From positions 1 to 35,737 of the forward strand of contig DCUS01000233.1 in assembly GCA_002327885.1 (NCBI GenBank): 35,737 bases of DNA, in the 5' to 3' direction. Under the pieces are notes generated by a model. The model was not told the DNA's origin, searched no databases, and saw only the letters and a list, made by a program, of their open reading frames with translations. A program made the position numbers and the translations under genes. This document shows positions 1 through 7,650 of this stretch, in pieces; the stretch's first letter is position 1; each line of letters starts with the position of its first letter. The stretch comes from Syntrophaceae bacterium UBA2208. GTDB taxonomy: Bacteria; Desulfobacterota; BSN033; UBA1163.

Positions 1-23
1 AGCATAATGAGACGTGAACTTAC

Positions 24-42
24 CTAGCGTGACTTTATTACG
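24..42 (+). repeat. Left terminal inverted repeat of the IS
   Basis: These 19 bp match the reverse complement of 2039-2057 without mismatch. The match ends abruptly on both sides, as expected for IS ends. CTAG at 24-27 may instead be a target-site duplication. Confidence 0.9.
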
Positions 43-257
43 ATAGTATCATGATACCAAGAAGCGCAAAGTATTTCCGCATTGATATCGCAATGTTAGC
101 CGATTTAGCTTGGTCTAAATTGTGTATACACTGATTTAATGTGTTTTATGGTTTCGATTCAATTCGGTATAATACTTTAATTATCAATTATACATTGAAT
201 ATAATGAAAAATAGTTCTTGACATTTTCTGCCATATTTGGTATTGTATACACCAATT
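43..257. other. Non-coding left part of the IS with palindromes and promoter
   Basis: These 215 bases between the left end and the transposase start hold no convincing gene. They are AT-rich and contain a perfect 12-bp palindrome GTATCATGATAC at 46-57 and a GTGTATACAC palindrome at 122-131. The ten bases at 124-133 recur in inverted form at 1970-1979 near the transposase stop, and a further GTATAC lies at 245-250 beside the presumed -10 box. These are candidate transposase or regulator binding sites. Confidence 0.55.
218..246 (+). promoter_or_regulatory. Probable transposase promoter
   Basis: A perfect -35 box TTGACA at 218-223 is followed after 17 bases by TATTGT at 241-246 as -10. Transcription would start near 253, only about five bases before the ATG at 258, and no Shine-Dalgarno sequence precedes that ATG. 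The message would therefore be nearly leaderless, a plausible way of keeping transposase expression low. Confidence 0.6.
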
Positions 258-1985
258 ATGGCAACCCTTCAAAAACGGCGATCCCGAGGGCATGTCTACT
301 GGAGCATCGTAGAGTCCCGGAGGATCAATGGAAAGCCCAGACCGGTTATTCTGGCCTATCTGGGACGGGCCGAAGACCTGCTGAAACGCCTGACCGAGGG
401 CATTCCTCAGAAGGTCAAGAGTTCCAGCCATGGTGCGGTGGCTGCCCTGCTCGGTTTGGCCGAAGAGCTTCAGGTTGTTGACATCATCAACCGCCATCTT
501 CCTGACTCTTCTAAGAAGCTCCGAGACAACTTTACCGTAGGAGGATCCTTGCTGCTTTCCGCTTTGGGAAGAGCCTGCCATCCGACAAGTAAAATGAACT
601 GGTACGATGGCTTTGCGAAACATACGAGTCTTTCCCATTTATTAAAGATGTCTCTGATCAAACTCGACAGTCAGCACTTCTGGGACCAGATGGAGGCCGT
701 TCCGGTCTCGGTTCTTCCACTGATCGAGGAGGATCTGGTCTCCAAAGTAATCGGAATCGAGAAGGTCCAACTGGATACCTTGTTCTGTGACATGAGCAAC
801 TTTTTTACTTACATCGCTTCTACCAATAAGCATTGTAGCTTACCTCAAAGGGGCAAGAACAAACAGAAGCGAATCGATCTGAGGCAGTTAGGTCTTTTGC
901 TCCTTGTCACTCGCCGGGATCATCTTCCGCTGCTTCACAAGATTTATCAGGGAAACCTTCAGGATCGAACGATTTTCAAAGAATATTTTCAGCAGATGGT
1001 CCAACGGTTTAAAGCCCTCTCCGGTTCTTTGGAACAAATCACCCTGGTCTTTGACCAGGGAAACAATGCCAGGACAACGTTACGGGAGGTGGATGGACAA
1101 ATCCACTTTGTCGGGGCGATCTCTCCCTGTCATCATAAAGAGATCATCGAAAAAGCGAATCCTGCGATGCACCGAGTCTCCATTTCAGATAAGGAGATCG
1201 ACTGTTATCGGACACGGACCCAGATCTGGGACCTCGACCTCACCGTGGTGGTCTACATCTCTGAGAAGCTCCTGCAGGGTCAGATCCGGGGGATTCAGCA
1301 GAATATCAAGAAACTCTTCTCGGCCCTCGATCGCCTCAAGGAGAAGATTCGCCTTCCTGTTCGCCAGGGTCCAAAGAGGACCCGCCAGGCTCTGGAGAAA
1401 AGAATTCGGGCCTTGATTGCTTCTCACGATCTTGAGGATTTGATCTGCTGGAACCTCCAAGAACTTGCTGAGCATGCCTTTGATCTGATCTTCGGGATTG
1501 ACGAGAATCGATTCAAAAGGCTACAGGAAAATTGGCTGGGCCGCCGAATTCTGATCACCAATCGTCATGACTGGTCCGAAGAAGAGATCATCTCCGCTTA
1601 CTGGGGCCAGGCTCAGGTGGAATATGCTTTCAAGACCATGAAAAATCCCTTCCATTTGGCTCTTCGACCGCAATATCATTGGACGGATCAGAAGATCGAA
1701 GTGCATGGCTTCATCTGTCTCCTGGCTTTTCTTCTCTCCATGCTCTTGTACAAAAGAGCCAAGGAGCGGAGTGGTTTCACGGGGTGCCCCCATACTCTTT
1801 TCGAGAAGCTTTCCACCATCAGACTTGCCACATTTGTCGAAACCCCGTTACAGAAAACAAAAGGCCGCTACAAGGCAGTTCATCGAATTGAAGAGATGGA
1901 GGAAGAAATTCATGTCCTTGCCCGTGGACTCGATTTAGTTGACAAAGAACAGAAAACCAATATCCCATTCAGTGTATACAACTAA
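258..1985 (+). CDS. IS1634-family DDE transposase
   Basis: This protein of about 575 residues is the transposase that cuts and joins the ends of the surrounding element. The N-terminus (GHVYWSIVESRRINGKPRP, then a YLGRAEDLL stretch) is typical of IS1634 transposases. The presumed catalytic acidic residues are Asp178 in LDTLFCDMSNFFTY, Asp266 in LVFDQGN and Glu455 in VEYAFKTMK, the last followed by the family's RPQYHW segment and an alpha-helical HGFICLLAFLL stretch. An upstream TTG at 237 is in frame, but the ATG at 258 matches the usual family start and lies just after the predicted promoter. The reading frame has no interruption, so the enzyme is probably functional. Specificity for this element is inferred from its position between matching ends. 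Confidence 0.9.
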   Translation: MATLQKRRSRGHVYWSIVESRRINGKPRPVILAYLGRAEDLLKRLTEGIPQKVKSSSHGAVAALLGLAEELQVVDIINRHLPDSSKKLRDNFTVGGSLLLSALGRACHPTSKMNWYDGFAKHTSLSHLLKMSLIKLDSQHFWDQMEAVPVSVLPLIEEDLVSKVIGIEKVQLDTLFCDMSNFFTYIASTNKHCSLPQRGKNKQKRIDLRQLGLLLLVTRRDHLPLLHKIYQGNLQDRTIFKEYFQQMVQRFKALSGSLEQITLVFDQGNNARTTLREVDGQIHFVGAISPCHHKEIIEKANPAMHRVSISDKEIDCYRTRTQIWDLDLTVVVYISEKLLQGQIRGIQQNIKKLFSALDRLKEKIRLPVRQGPKRTRQALEKRIRALIASHDLEDLICWNLQELAEHAFDLIFGIDENRFKRLQENWLGRRILITNRHDWSEEEIISAYWGQAQVEYAFKTMKNPFHLALRPQYHWTDQKIEVHGFICLLAFLLSMLLYKRAKERSGFTGCPHTLFEKLSTIRLATFVETPLQKTKGRYKAVHRIEEMEEEIHVLARGLDLVDKEQKTNIPFSVYN

Positions 1986-2038
1986 GATGAATGATTATCG
2001 TTGTAGTTACAACATGTTATGTCTTCAAAGCGAATTAG

Positions 2039-2057
2039 CGTAATAAAGTCACGCTAG
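2039..2057 (-). repeat. Right terminal inverted repeat of the IS
   Basis: Perfect inverted copy of 24-42. CTAG at 2054-2057 is the outer border; a second CTAG at 2070-2073 overlaps the leuC stop codon and is probably coincidental or a sign of target preference. Confidence 0.9.
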
Positions 2058-2069
2058 ACCCCTTGGTCC

Positions 2070-3356
2070 CTAGGCTCCTTTCCTCATTACTTCTTCAGGA
2101 TGGCAGATCCAGCCCCGGATCGAGCTGGCGGCAGCCACTGCCGGGCCGGAAAGATAAACCTCGCTTTTGGCGTGGCCCATCCTACCTCGAAAATTGCGAT
2201 TCGTGGTGGCCAATGCCTTTTCCCCTTCGGCCAGGACACCCATATGCCCTCCGAGACAGGGCCCGCAGGTGGGCGGACTGATGACAGCGCCCGCCGAAAG
2301 AAATATTTCGAACAGCCCTTCTCTCAAAGCCTGATGGTAGATCTCCTGGGTGGAGGGGATGATGATAAGCCGCAAGGAGGAAGCGATTTTTCTTCCTTTT
2401 AATATTCTGGCGGCCACCCGAAGATCGTCGAGATGACCATTGGTGCAAGAGCCGATGACGACCTGGTCGATCTCGGTCTTTCCAATCTCTCTCACATCCT
2501 TCACATTCGATGGGAGATGAGGAAGCGCCACTTGAGGATGAATCTTTGAGGCGTTAAATTCTTTCACTTCCGCATAAAGCGCTTCTCTGTCGCTCCGAAA
2601 AATTCGATAGGGTCTCTTGGTTTTAGATTTGACAAACTCGAGAGTGGTTTCATCCGGTTCCATGATTCCATTCTTTGCCCCGGCTTCAATGGCCATATTG
2701 GCCATTGTAAAACGGCTCGCCATAGGAAGCTTATGGAGTGTTTCTCCACAAAACTCCATGGCTTGATAGAGGGCTCCATCGACACCGATATTGCCGATCG
2801 TGAAGAGGATCAAGTCCTTTCCGGAAACCCAGGGATTGATTTTTCCATAATAGATGAGTTTGAGGCTTTTAGGAACTTTAAACCAGAGCTTTCCTGTCGC
2901 CATGACCGCACCAAGGTCTGTGCTGCCCACCCCCGTTGAAAAAGCACCGAGAGCGCCATAGGTGCAGGTGTGACTGTCGGCGCCGATGACGACTTCCCCG
3001 GGAAGAACCAACCCTTTTTCTGGAAGAAGGGCATGTTCGATTCCGCATTGTCCGATTTCAAAGAAATGGGTGAGACGTTGGGCCTTTGCAAATTCTCTGA
3101 GGATTTTACACTGCTCCGCAGAGAGGATGTCCTTGGCCGGTGTGAAGTGATCGGGAACTAAAACAACCCGATCCCGATGAAAAACTTTTTTCGCTTTAGT
3201 TTCTTTGAAGGCTTTGATGGCAAGGGGAGCGGTGATATCGTTGCCAAGAGCCAGGTCAATTCGGACATTGAGAAGCTCTCCGGGGGCAACTCGGTTTTTC
3301 CCTGCATGGGCAGAGAGGATCTTTTCCGTGATCGTCATGGGAGGTTTGGTTTTCAT
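2070..3356 (-). CDS. leuC: 3-isopropylmalate dehydratase large subunit
   Basis: With LeuD this [4Fe-4S] enzyme isomerises 2-isopropylmalate to 3-isopropylmalate in leucine synthesis. At 428 residues it belongs to the shorter archaeal/HacA-like aconitase branch rather than the roughly 465-residue enterobacterial form. The cluster ligands are visible: Cys304 in GSCTNG and Cys364 and Cys367 in PTCGPCLGG; GADSHTCTYGALG at about 125-137 is the active-site segment. Start ATG at 3356 was chosen; another Met at residue 7 has no better ribosome-binding site. It follows leuA in the same direction. The partner leuD, expected immediately downstream, is absent because the IS sits 12 bp beyond the stop. 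The class is shared with homoaconitase, but the adjacent leuA supports the leucine pathway. Confidence 0.93.
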   Translation of the reverse strand: MKTKPPMTITEKILSAHAGKNRVAPGELLNVRIDLALGNDITAPLAIKAFKETKAKKVFHRDRVVLVPDHFTPAKDILSAEQCKILREFAKAQRLTHFFEIGQCGIEHALLPEKGLVLPGEVVIGADSHTCTYGALGAFSTGVGSTDLGAVMATGKLWFKVPKSLKLIYYGKINPWVSGKDLILFTIGNIGVDGALYQAMEFCGETLHKLPMASRFTMANMAIEAGAKNGIMEPDETTLEFVKSKTKRPYRIFRSDREALYAEVKEFNASKIHPQVALPHLPSNVKDVREIGKTEIDQVVIGSCTNGHLDDLRVAARILKGRKIASSLRLIIIPSTQEIYHQALREGLFEIFLSAGAVISPPTCGPCLGGHMGVLAEGEKALATTNRNFRGRMGHAKSEVYLSGPAVAAASSIRGWICHPEEVMRKGA

Positions 3357-3450
3357 ATTCTTCTATCTTATATGAAGCATGGGGCATGGAGCATAGGGCA
3401 AGGAGTTAAAGTTCTTAACGCTTTGCGCTTAGCGCCATGCGCTTTTCGGC
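3357..3450. repeat. Word-repeat tract between leuA and leuC
   Basis: This 94-bp gap is made of imperfect short words: GCATGGGGCATGGAGCATAGGGC at about 3374-3400 (three variants of a 7-8-mer), then a run of GCGC-rich words ending in GCGCCATGCGC at 3432-3442. The latter 11-mer recurs exactly at 27885-27895 in another intergenic tract. No gene, promoter or terminator is obvious. Confidence 0.5.
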
Positions 3451-4977
3451 TCACATTCCCACTAACTTCTGTTTTCTAAATTCCATCTTATTGAGGGCAT
3501 TGATATAGGCCTTGGCACTGGCGACGATGACATCCGTGTCAGCTCCCTGGCCAATCACCGTTTGGCCCTTTTCCTCCAGTTTGACGGTCACTTCTCCCTG
3601 AGCCTCCGTTCCGCTGGTGATGGCGTTGATCGCAAATTGTAAAAGCTTCGATTTGGTGCGCGTGATCTTCTTGATCGTTTTGAAGGTGGCATCCACGGGT
3701 CCATCCCCAAAGCCTGCCTCCTGAAGGAGTTGCCCCCCTATCTCCATTTGAACGGTGGCCGTTGGGACCGTGACATTTCCTGCAACGACATTGATGTAGA
3801 CCAATTTAAAGCGGCGAGGCATTCGGAGAATTTCCTCCACGACGATCGATTCAATATCCTCATCAAAAATATCACGCTTTTTATCGGCAAGCTGTTTAAA
3901 ACGTCTGAAAGCAAGTCCCAGATCTGCTTCGGAGAGCCGATATCCCAATTCCTTCACTCTCTCTCTGAAGGCATGACGTCCGGAGAGTTTTCCTAAAACA
4001 ATCGAAGTTTTAGGGATTCCCACTGAATCCGGAGTCATAATCTCATAGGTTAATTTTTCCTTGAGAATACCATCCTGATGAATTCCTGATTGATGCGCAA
4101 AGGCATTGGCGCCTACGACCGCCTTGTTGGGCTGGACGGCCATACCGGTAATCTTTGAGATCAAACGGCTCGTGGCAAAGAGGTGTCTGGGGATAATACG
4201 AGTATGATATCGCAGCAGGTCGCTCCGTGTCCGAATAGCCATGACCACCTCTTCGAGGGAGGTGTTGCCTGCCCTTTCACCAATTCCATTGATCGCGCAC
4301 TCCACCTGCTTGGCGCCATTTTGGACTGCGATGAGGGAATTAGCTACTGCCAGACCGAGATCATCATGACAGTGAACGCTTAATGTCACCTTCTCTATTC
4401 CCCGGACCTTTTGCCGGAGGGTTCGGACGAGGTCCCCAAACTCCGAGGGAATGGCATAGCCGACGGTATCTGGGAGGTTAATGGTGGTTGCCCCGGCTCG
4501 AATGGCGGCTTCATAGACGGCCGAGAGAAACTCAACATCGCTTCGGGTGGCATCCATGGCCGAGAATTCAACATTGGACGTATATCGCTTTGCTCTTGCG
4601 ACAGACCGCGCAGCGATCTGGATGACTTCTTCCTTTGATTTCTTGAGCTGGTGTTTGAGATGGATGTCGGAGGTCGAGATAAAAGTATGGAGCCGGGGGA
4701 ATTTGGCTCCCTTCACGGCGCCCCAAGCTTGGTCAATATCCTTTGGATTAGCCCTGGCGAGGGCGGCCACTTCGGAGTGTTTGATGGTTTTAGAAATGGC
4801 CCTGACAGCTTCGAAGTCTCCTTCTGAAGAGATGGGGAAACCTGCTTCAATGATATCGACATTCAATTTTTCCAATTGTTCGGCAATCCTCACCTTTTCA
4901 GCAATGTTCATCGTCGCTCCAGGGGACTGCTCTCCATCGCGTAAAGTGGTATCAAAAATTTTAATGAGCTCACTCAT
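3451..4977 (-). CDS. leuA: 2-isopropylmalate synthase
   Basis: LeuA condenses acetyl-CoA with 2-oxoisovalerate, the committed step of leucine synthesis. The 508-residue protein has the HMGL-like TIM barrel first, starting with FDTTLRDGEQSPGA (residues about 8-21) and containing the metal-binding HCHDDLGLAVANS segment, then the linker and the C-terminal regulatory domain (about 365-508) through which leucine inhibits the enzyme. The start ATG at 4977 has a good Shine-Dalgarno sequence, AAAGGAAAGG, a few bases upstream. It lies 87 bp after lpxK on the same strand and before leuC, so it may be read through from the lipid A genes or have its own promoter; none is clear in the gap. No leucine-rich leader peptide or T-box was seen. 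Confidence 0.95.
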   Translation of the reverse strand: MSELIKIFDTTLRDGEQSPGATMNIAEKVRIAEQLEKLNVDIIEAGFPISSEGDFEAVRAISKTIKHSEVAALARANPKDIDQAWGAVKGAKFPRLHTFISTSDIHLKHQLKKSKEEVIQIAARSVARAKRYTSNVEFSAMDATRSDVEFLSAVYEAAIRAGATTINLPDTVGYAIPSEFGDLVRTLRQKVRGIEKVTLSVHCHDDLGLAVANSLIAVQNGAKQVECAINGIGERAGNTSLEEVVMAIRTRSDLLRYHTRIIPRHLFATSRLISKITGMAVQPNKAVVGANAFAHQSGIHQDGILKEKLTYEIMTPDSVGIPKTSIVLGKLSGRHAFRERVKELGYRLSEADLGLAFRRFKQLADKKRDIFDEDIESIVVEEILRMPRRFKLVYINVVAGNVTVPTATVQMEIGGQLLQEAGFGDGPVDATFKTIKKITRTKSKLLQFAINAITSGTEAQGEVTVKLEEKGQTVIGQGADTDVIVASAKAYINALNKMEFRKQKLVGM

Positions 4978-5027
4978 TGCCTTTCCTTTCTTCAGAATAA
5001 CGTAACCGTATCGCTGTCAGGTCCGTA

Positions 5028-5064
5028 ATTTATAATTCTTAACTCTAAACTCATAACTTATAAC
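5028..5064. repeat. Word-repeat tract between leuA and lpxK
   Basis: On the minus strand this reads as a chain of AAGTTATAAGTTATGAG-type words (TTATAAG, TTATGAG, TTTAGAG, TTAAGAA). It starts at the lpxK stop codon. It is the same kind of imperfect word repetition seen in other gaps, with a different word. No coding or regulatory signal is evident. Confidence 0.45.
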
Positions 5065-6138
5065 TTAAAAAATTCCCATCACCCTGTGATAAAATTCTTT
5101 TTCCTCCCATATTTTGGCTTCGACACGGAGAGCCCGAAGGGGAAGGTCGCCAAGAGGCAAGTGCCTTAATTTTACCATATCTTTCTCCGTTGTGACAATG
5201 CAATCGACTTGTTTGTTTTTCTCTTTTATGGAAGATAAATCTTTGACGGTGTAGTGGTGGTGATCCGGGAAGATCAGTTCTCTAACAATCTCCATTCCGC
5301 ATTTCCTTAACAGGGAAGAGAAATAGCCGGAGTGGGCGATTCCGGAAAGAGCAAGTATCCTTTTCCCTTTCAAAGTATGAAGCGCCTCTTGCTCTTCCTG
5401 TGGACCCACCAGGCTGACGGGTTCATAATGGCTGTGAAACACCGGTGACGCGGGATGGATTTTATGAATTTTTTCCTCCAAGGATCGACAGGTCTCGAGT
5501 TCCTCCACTTTGGTGAGAACGAAAAGGTCGGCCCTGCGAAGATGAGAGAGAGGTTCTCTCAGGATTCCTCTCGGCAGAAGGTGAGGGTCCCCAAAACCGA
5601 TGTGTGAGTCGACAAGCAGTATATTGATGTCTCGATGAAGGGGAAGATGCTGATAGCCATCGTCCAGCAGCAGCCCTTTCACGCCGAATCGTTGCAAAGC
5701 GAGTCGGCCATTTCGGAATCGATCCCTGCCAACCAGGACAGGAATTTCCTTGCAAACCTGAGCCATCAGGAACGGTTCATCCCCTGATTCTTCAAGGGAG
5801 AGGGAGAGGGTCTTGCCATCACTCACGACTGACTCAGCGGTCTTCTTTCTTTTATATCCCCGGCTCAGGATAGCGACATGGATTCCTCTGCTCATCAATC
5901 CCTTTGCGATGGCCATCACGAGAGGAGTCTTCCCCGTTCCTCCCGCCGTGATGTTTCCTACGCTGATCACTCTACAGGGGAGGGTTTTTGTTTTCAAAAA
6001 TCCAAGGGAGTAGAAAAGAGATCTTGTCCGGACCACTCCTTCATAAAGGAGAGAGAGGATGTAAAGAGGGAAGAGGAGCGCCTGATCTCCAAAGGATTTC
6101 TCTTTTTGATAAAGGAATCGGTCAAAACGCCTGTTCAT
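5065..6138 (-). CDS. lpxK: Tetraacyldisaccharide 4'-kinase
   Basis: LpxK phosphorylates the 4' position of the tetraacyl disaccharide to give lipid IVA, at the cytoplasmic face of the inner membrane. The P-loop GNITAGGTGKT is at residues 61-71, preceded by the hydrophobic N-terminal segment (about 20-35) typical of this membrane-associated kinase, and followed by SRGYKR and a GDEP stretch. The length of 358 residues is normal. The ATG at 6138 is the likely start; a TTG two codons upstream (6144) is an alternative, and GGAG lies between them directly against the ATG. It is the last lipid A gene of the minus-strand train, 58 bp after waaA, and is followed by leuA. Confidence 0.93.
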   Translation of the reverse strand: MNRRFDRFLYQKEKSFGDQALLFPLYILSLLYEGVVRTRSLFYSLGFLKTKTLPCRVISVGNITAGGTGKTPLVMAIAKGLMSRGIHVAILSRGYKRKKTAESVVSDGKTLSLSLEESGDEPFLMAQVCKEIPVLVGRDRFRNGRLALQRFGVKGLLLDDGYQHLPLHRDINILLVDSHIGFGDPHLLPRGILREPLSHLRRADLFVLTKVEELETCRSLEEKIHKIHPASPVFHSHYEPVSLVGPQEEQEALHTLKGKRILALSGIAHSGYFSSLLRKCGMEIVRELIFPDHHHYTVKDLSSIKEKNKQVDCIVTTEKDMVKLRHLPLGDLPLRALRVEAKIWEEKEFYHRVMGIF

Positions 6139-6149
6139 CTCCAATCCAA

Positions 6150-6215
6150 TTTTAGATTTCAGATTTTAGATTTGAGATTTTTCAATCTGCTATCTGCTAT
6201 CTGAAATCTGCAATG
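6150..6215. repeat. Word-repeat tract with inverted repeat at the end of waaA
   Basis: Four variants of AGATTT(C/T/G) run from 6154 to 6180, followed by CTGCTAT words. Bases 6154-6164 and 6199-6209 form a perfect 11-bp inverted repeat with a 34-bp spacer. The right arm lies inside the last codons of waaA, so the C-terminal residues DIADFR are encoded by the repeat. The tract could form a hairpin in RNA, but no U-run follows, so it is not a standard terminator. Confidence 0.5.
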
Positions 6216-7501
6216 TCTTTCAAAAAAGGTCTTATTTCCTCAAGCATTCTATCCGTTGCTCCCTGATGGTTCTGAAGAAATTGATAGCCTTTCTCTCCTA
6301 TCTCTTGACGCCGTGCTCCATCAATAAAGAGACGTTTCGTTTGAGCGAAGAGGTCTTCTTTCCCGGACACCTGAATGGCTCCTCCCATCTCAATCAGGCG
6401 GCTGGAAATTTCTAAGAAATTAAACATGTAGGGACCGAATAGAACACACTTCCTGAAAAGCAAGGGCTCAAGAGGATTATGGCCCCCAACCGGGACAAGG
6501 CTTCCACCCACAAAGACCAACGTCCCAAGACTGTAAAGGCCTATCAATTCGCCCATGGTATCGAGGAGGATGATCCTGGATTGTTCTTGATCACACCCGC
6601 CACCCTTCATCAAAAAAGAAGTTTTCCTCTGCCAGGACAGGGATTCTTTTTTGAGGATCTTCTCCACTTCCTCCAAACGCTCGAGGTGTCGAGGAGCAAG
6701 AATGAGGACAAGATGGGGATCGATCTCTTTCAACTCTTTATAAAGGTTAATTAGGATCTCCTCCTCCCCAGAGTGGGTGGAGCCTGCAATCAGAATGTTT
6801 TCATTCCCGCGGAGGCCAAGGGATTGGCTCATCCCAACCATTGCCTCTGAGGTGAAGGAAGGAAGGGTCTGGTCGAATTTTAGATTTCCAACGGTCTTTG
6901 CCTTTTGGGGTTCCCCCCCCATCTCAATGATCCGGGTCCGGTCTTCTTCTGTCTGCATTAAGAAGCAGGAGATGTATTTTAAACATTGTTTGAAAAAGAA
7001 TTTGAAGAAGAGGTAACGTTGAAATGACTTTTGGGAAATCCTCCCGTTGAAGAGAACAATGGGAATTCCTTTTTTTCCGCAGGACCTGAGTAAGTTGGGC
7101 CAAAGTTCTGTTTCAGCAATGAGCAGGAGGCTGGGTTGGATTTTTTCGAGAACTCTCCGGATAACAAGGGGGTGGTCTATCGGCATAAAAAGAAATTGAT
7201 CCGCCTCAGGGAGATAAGTTTTTGCTGTCTCATTCCCTGTCGAGGTCATCGTGGTTAAAATAATTTTGGAATGAGGAAAATCCTTTTTAATCTTCTTCAC
7301 AAGAGGGATAGAACAACGCACCTCACCGACCGATGCGGCATGAACCCAAATAGCCCTTTTGGAAGATGAACTCTGAAAAAATCCCATCCGCTGGAGCAGT
7401 GACTTCCGAAACTGTTTTTGTACGAGGCACTTAAAAAGAACATAAGGGGTGGCAAGAAGGAGGGAAAATGTGAGCAGGATGTTGTAAAGGTAGTAAATCA
7501 T
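6197..7501 (-). CDS. waaA: Kdo transferase (3-deoxy-D-manno-octulosonic acid transferase)
   Basis: WaaA (KdtA, GT30 family) adds Kdo to lipid IVA, the first step of the LPS core. The 434-residue protein starts with a membrane anchor (about residues 3-23) and has the conserved WVHAASVGEVR segment holding the catalytic Glu, the TxTxTG stretch (ILTTMTSTGNETA), and the C-terminal donor-binding region VFVGGSLVPVGGHNPLEP. It starts with ATG at 7501; no strong ribosome-binding site is visible. It lies between the DUF374 acyltransferase and lpxK. Whether it adds one, two or more Kdo residues cannot be read from the sequence. Its last residues run into a word-repeat tract. Confidence 0.94.
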   Translation of the reverse strand: MIYYLYNILLTFSLLLATPYVLFKCLVQKQFRKSLLQRMGFFQSSSSKRAIWVHAASVGEVRCSIPLVKKIKKDFPHSKIILTTMTSTGNETAKTYLPEADQFLFMPIDHPLVIRRVLEKIQPSLLLIAETELWPNLLRSCGKKGIPIVLFNGRISQKSFQRYLFFKFFFKQCLKYISCFLMQTEEDRTRIIEMGGEPQKAKTVGNLKFDQTLPSFTSEAMVGMSQSLGLRGNENILIAGSTHSGEEEILINLYKELKEIDPHLVLILAPRHLERLEEVEKILKKESLSWQRKTSFLMKGGGCDQEQSRIILLDTMGELIGLYSLGTLVFVGGSLVPVGGHNPLEPLLFRKCVLFGPYMFNFLEISSRLIEMGGAIQVSGKEDLFAQTKRLFIDGARRQEIGEKGYQFLQNHQGATDRMLEEIRPFLKDIADFR

Positions 7502-7514
7502 TGAACCATCGAGA

Positions 7515-7650
7515 GATTAGAATGTCAAATGACAAAGTTCAAAGGTCAAATGATTTTCTGAATTTGAGGCTTGACATTCATTTGACATTTGCCTGCCTGC
7601 GCGAAGCCGCTTCGGCGAAGGCAGGGATTTTAGCATTTGGCATTGCTTTT
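7515..7650. repeat. Word-repeat tract with 12-bp inverted repeat
   Basis: AATGTCAAATGA at 7521-7532 is repeated in perfect inverted form at 7578-7589, with further TCAAA/GACAA words between. The REP-like hairpin at 7592-7625 follows directly. The tract runs on to about 7650, so the last codons of the DUF374 gene (SNAKC) are encoded by it. It fills nearly all of the gap between that gene and waaA. Confidence 0.5.
7588..7625. repeat. REP-like hairpin
   Basis: CCTGCC at 7592-7597 pairs with GGCAGG at 7620-7625, and GCCG at 7606-7609 pairs with CGGC at 7613-7616 around a CTT loop. The flanking 13-mer at 7588-7600 and the nine bases from 7616 recur at 34302-34323 (one mismatch) but without the inner 15 bases. 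It is therefore a dispersed element with at least two forms. Confidence 0.55.

Larger units (their letters stand above)
24..2057 (+). mobile_element. IS1634-type insertion sequence, complete
   Basis: The element is bounded by a perfect 19-bp inverted repeat: CTAGCGTGACTTTATTACG at 24-42 and its reverse complement at 2039-2057. It carries one full-length DDE transposase (258-1985). The outermost four bases of both ends are CTAG, which is its own reverse complement, so they may be part of the repeat or a 4-bp target duplication flanking a 15-bp repeat; the sequence alone cannot decide. No other direct repeat flanks the element. It lies 12 bp beyond the leuC stop and looks intact, which suggests recent activity. 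Confidence 0.9.

Noticed and set aside
177..638. Minus-strand open frame opposite the transposase start
   Set aside because: It lies antisense to a well-supported transposase, crosses its promoter and resembles no family.
4978..5064. Leucine attenuator or T-box before leuA
   Set aside because: The 87-bp gap has no leucine-rich leader peptide, terminator or T-box motif; part of it is a word-repeat tract.
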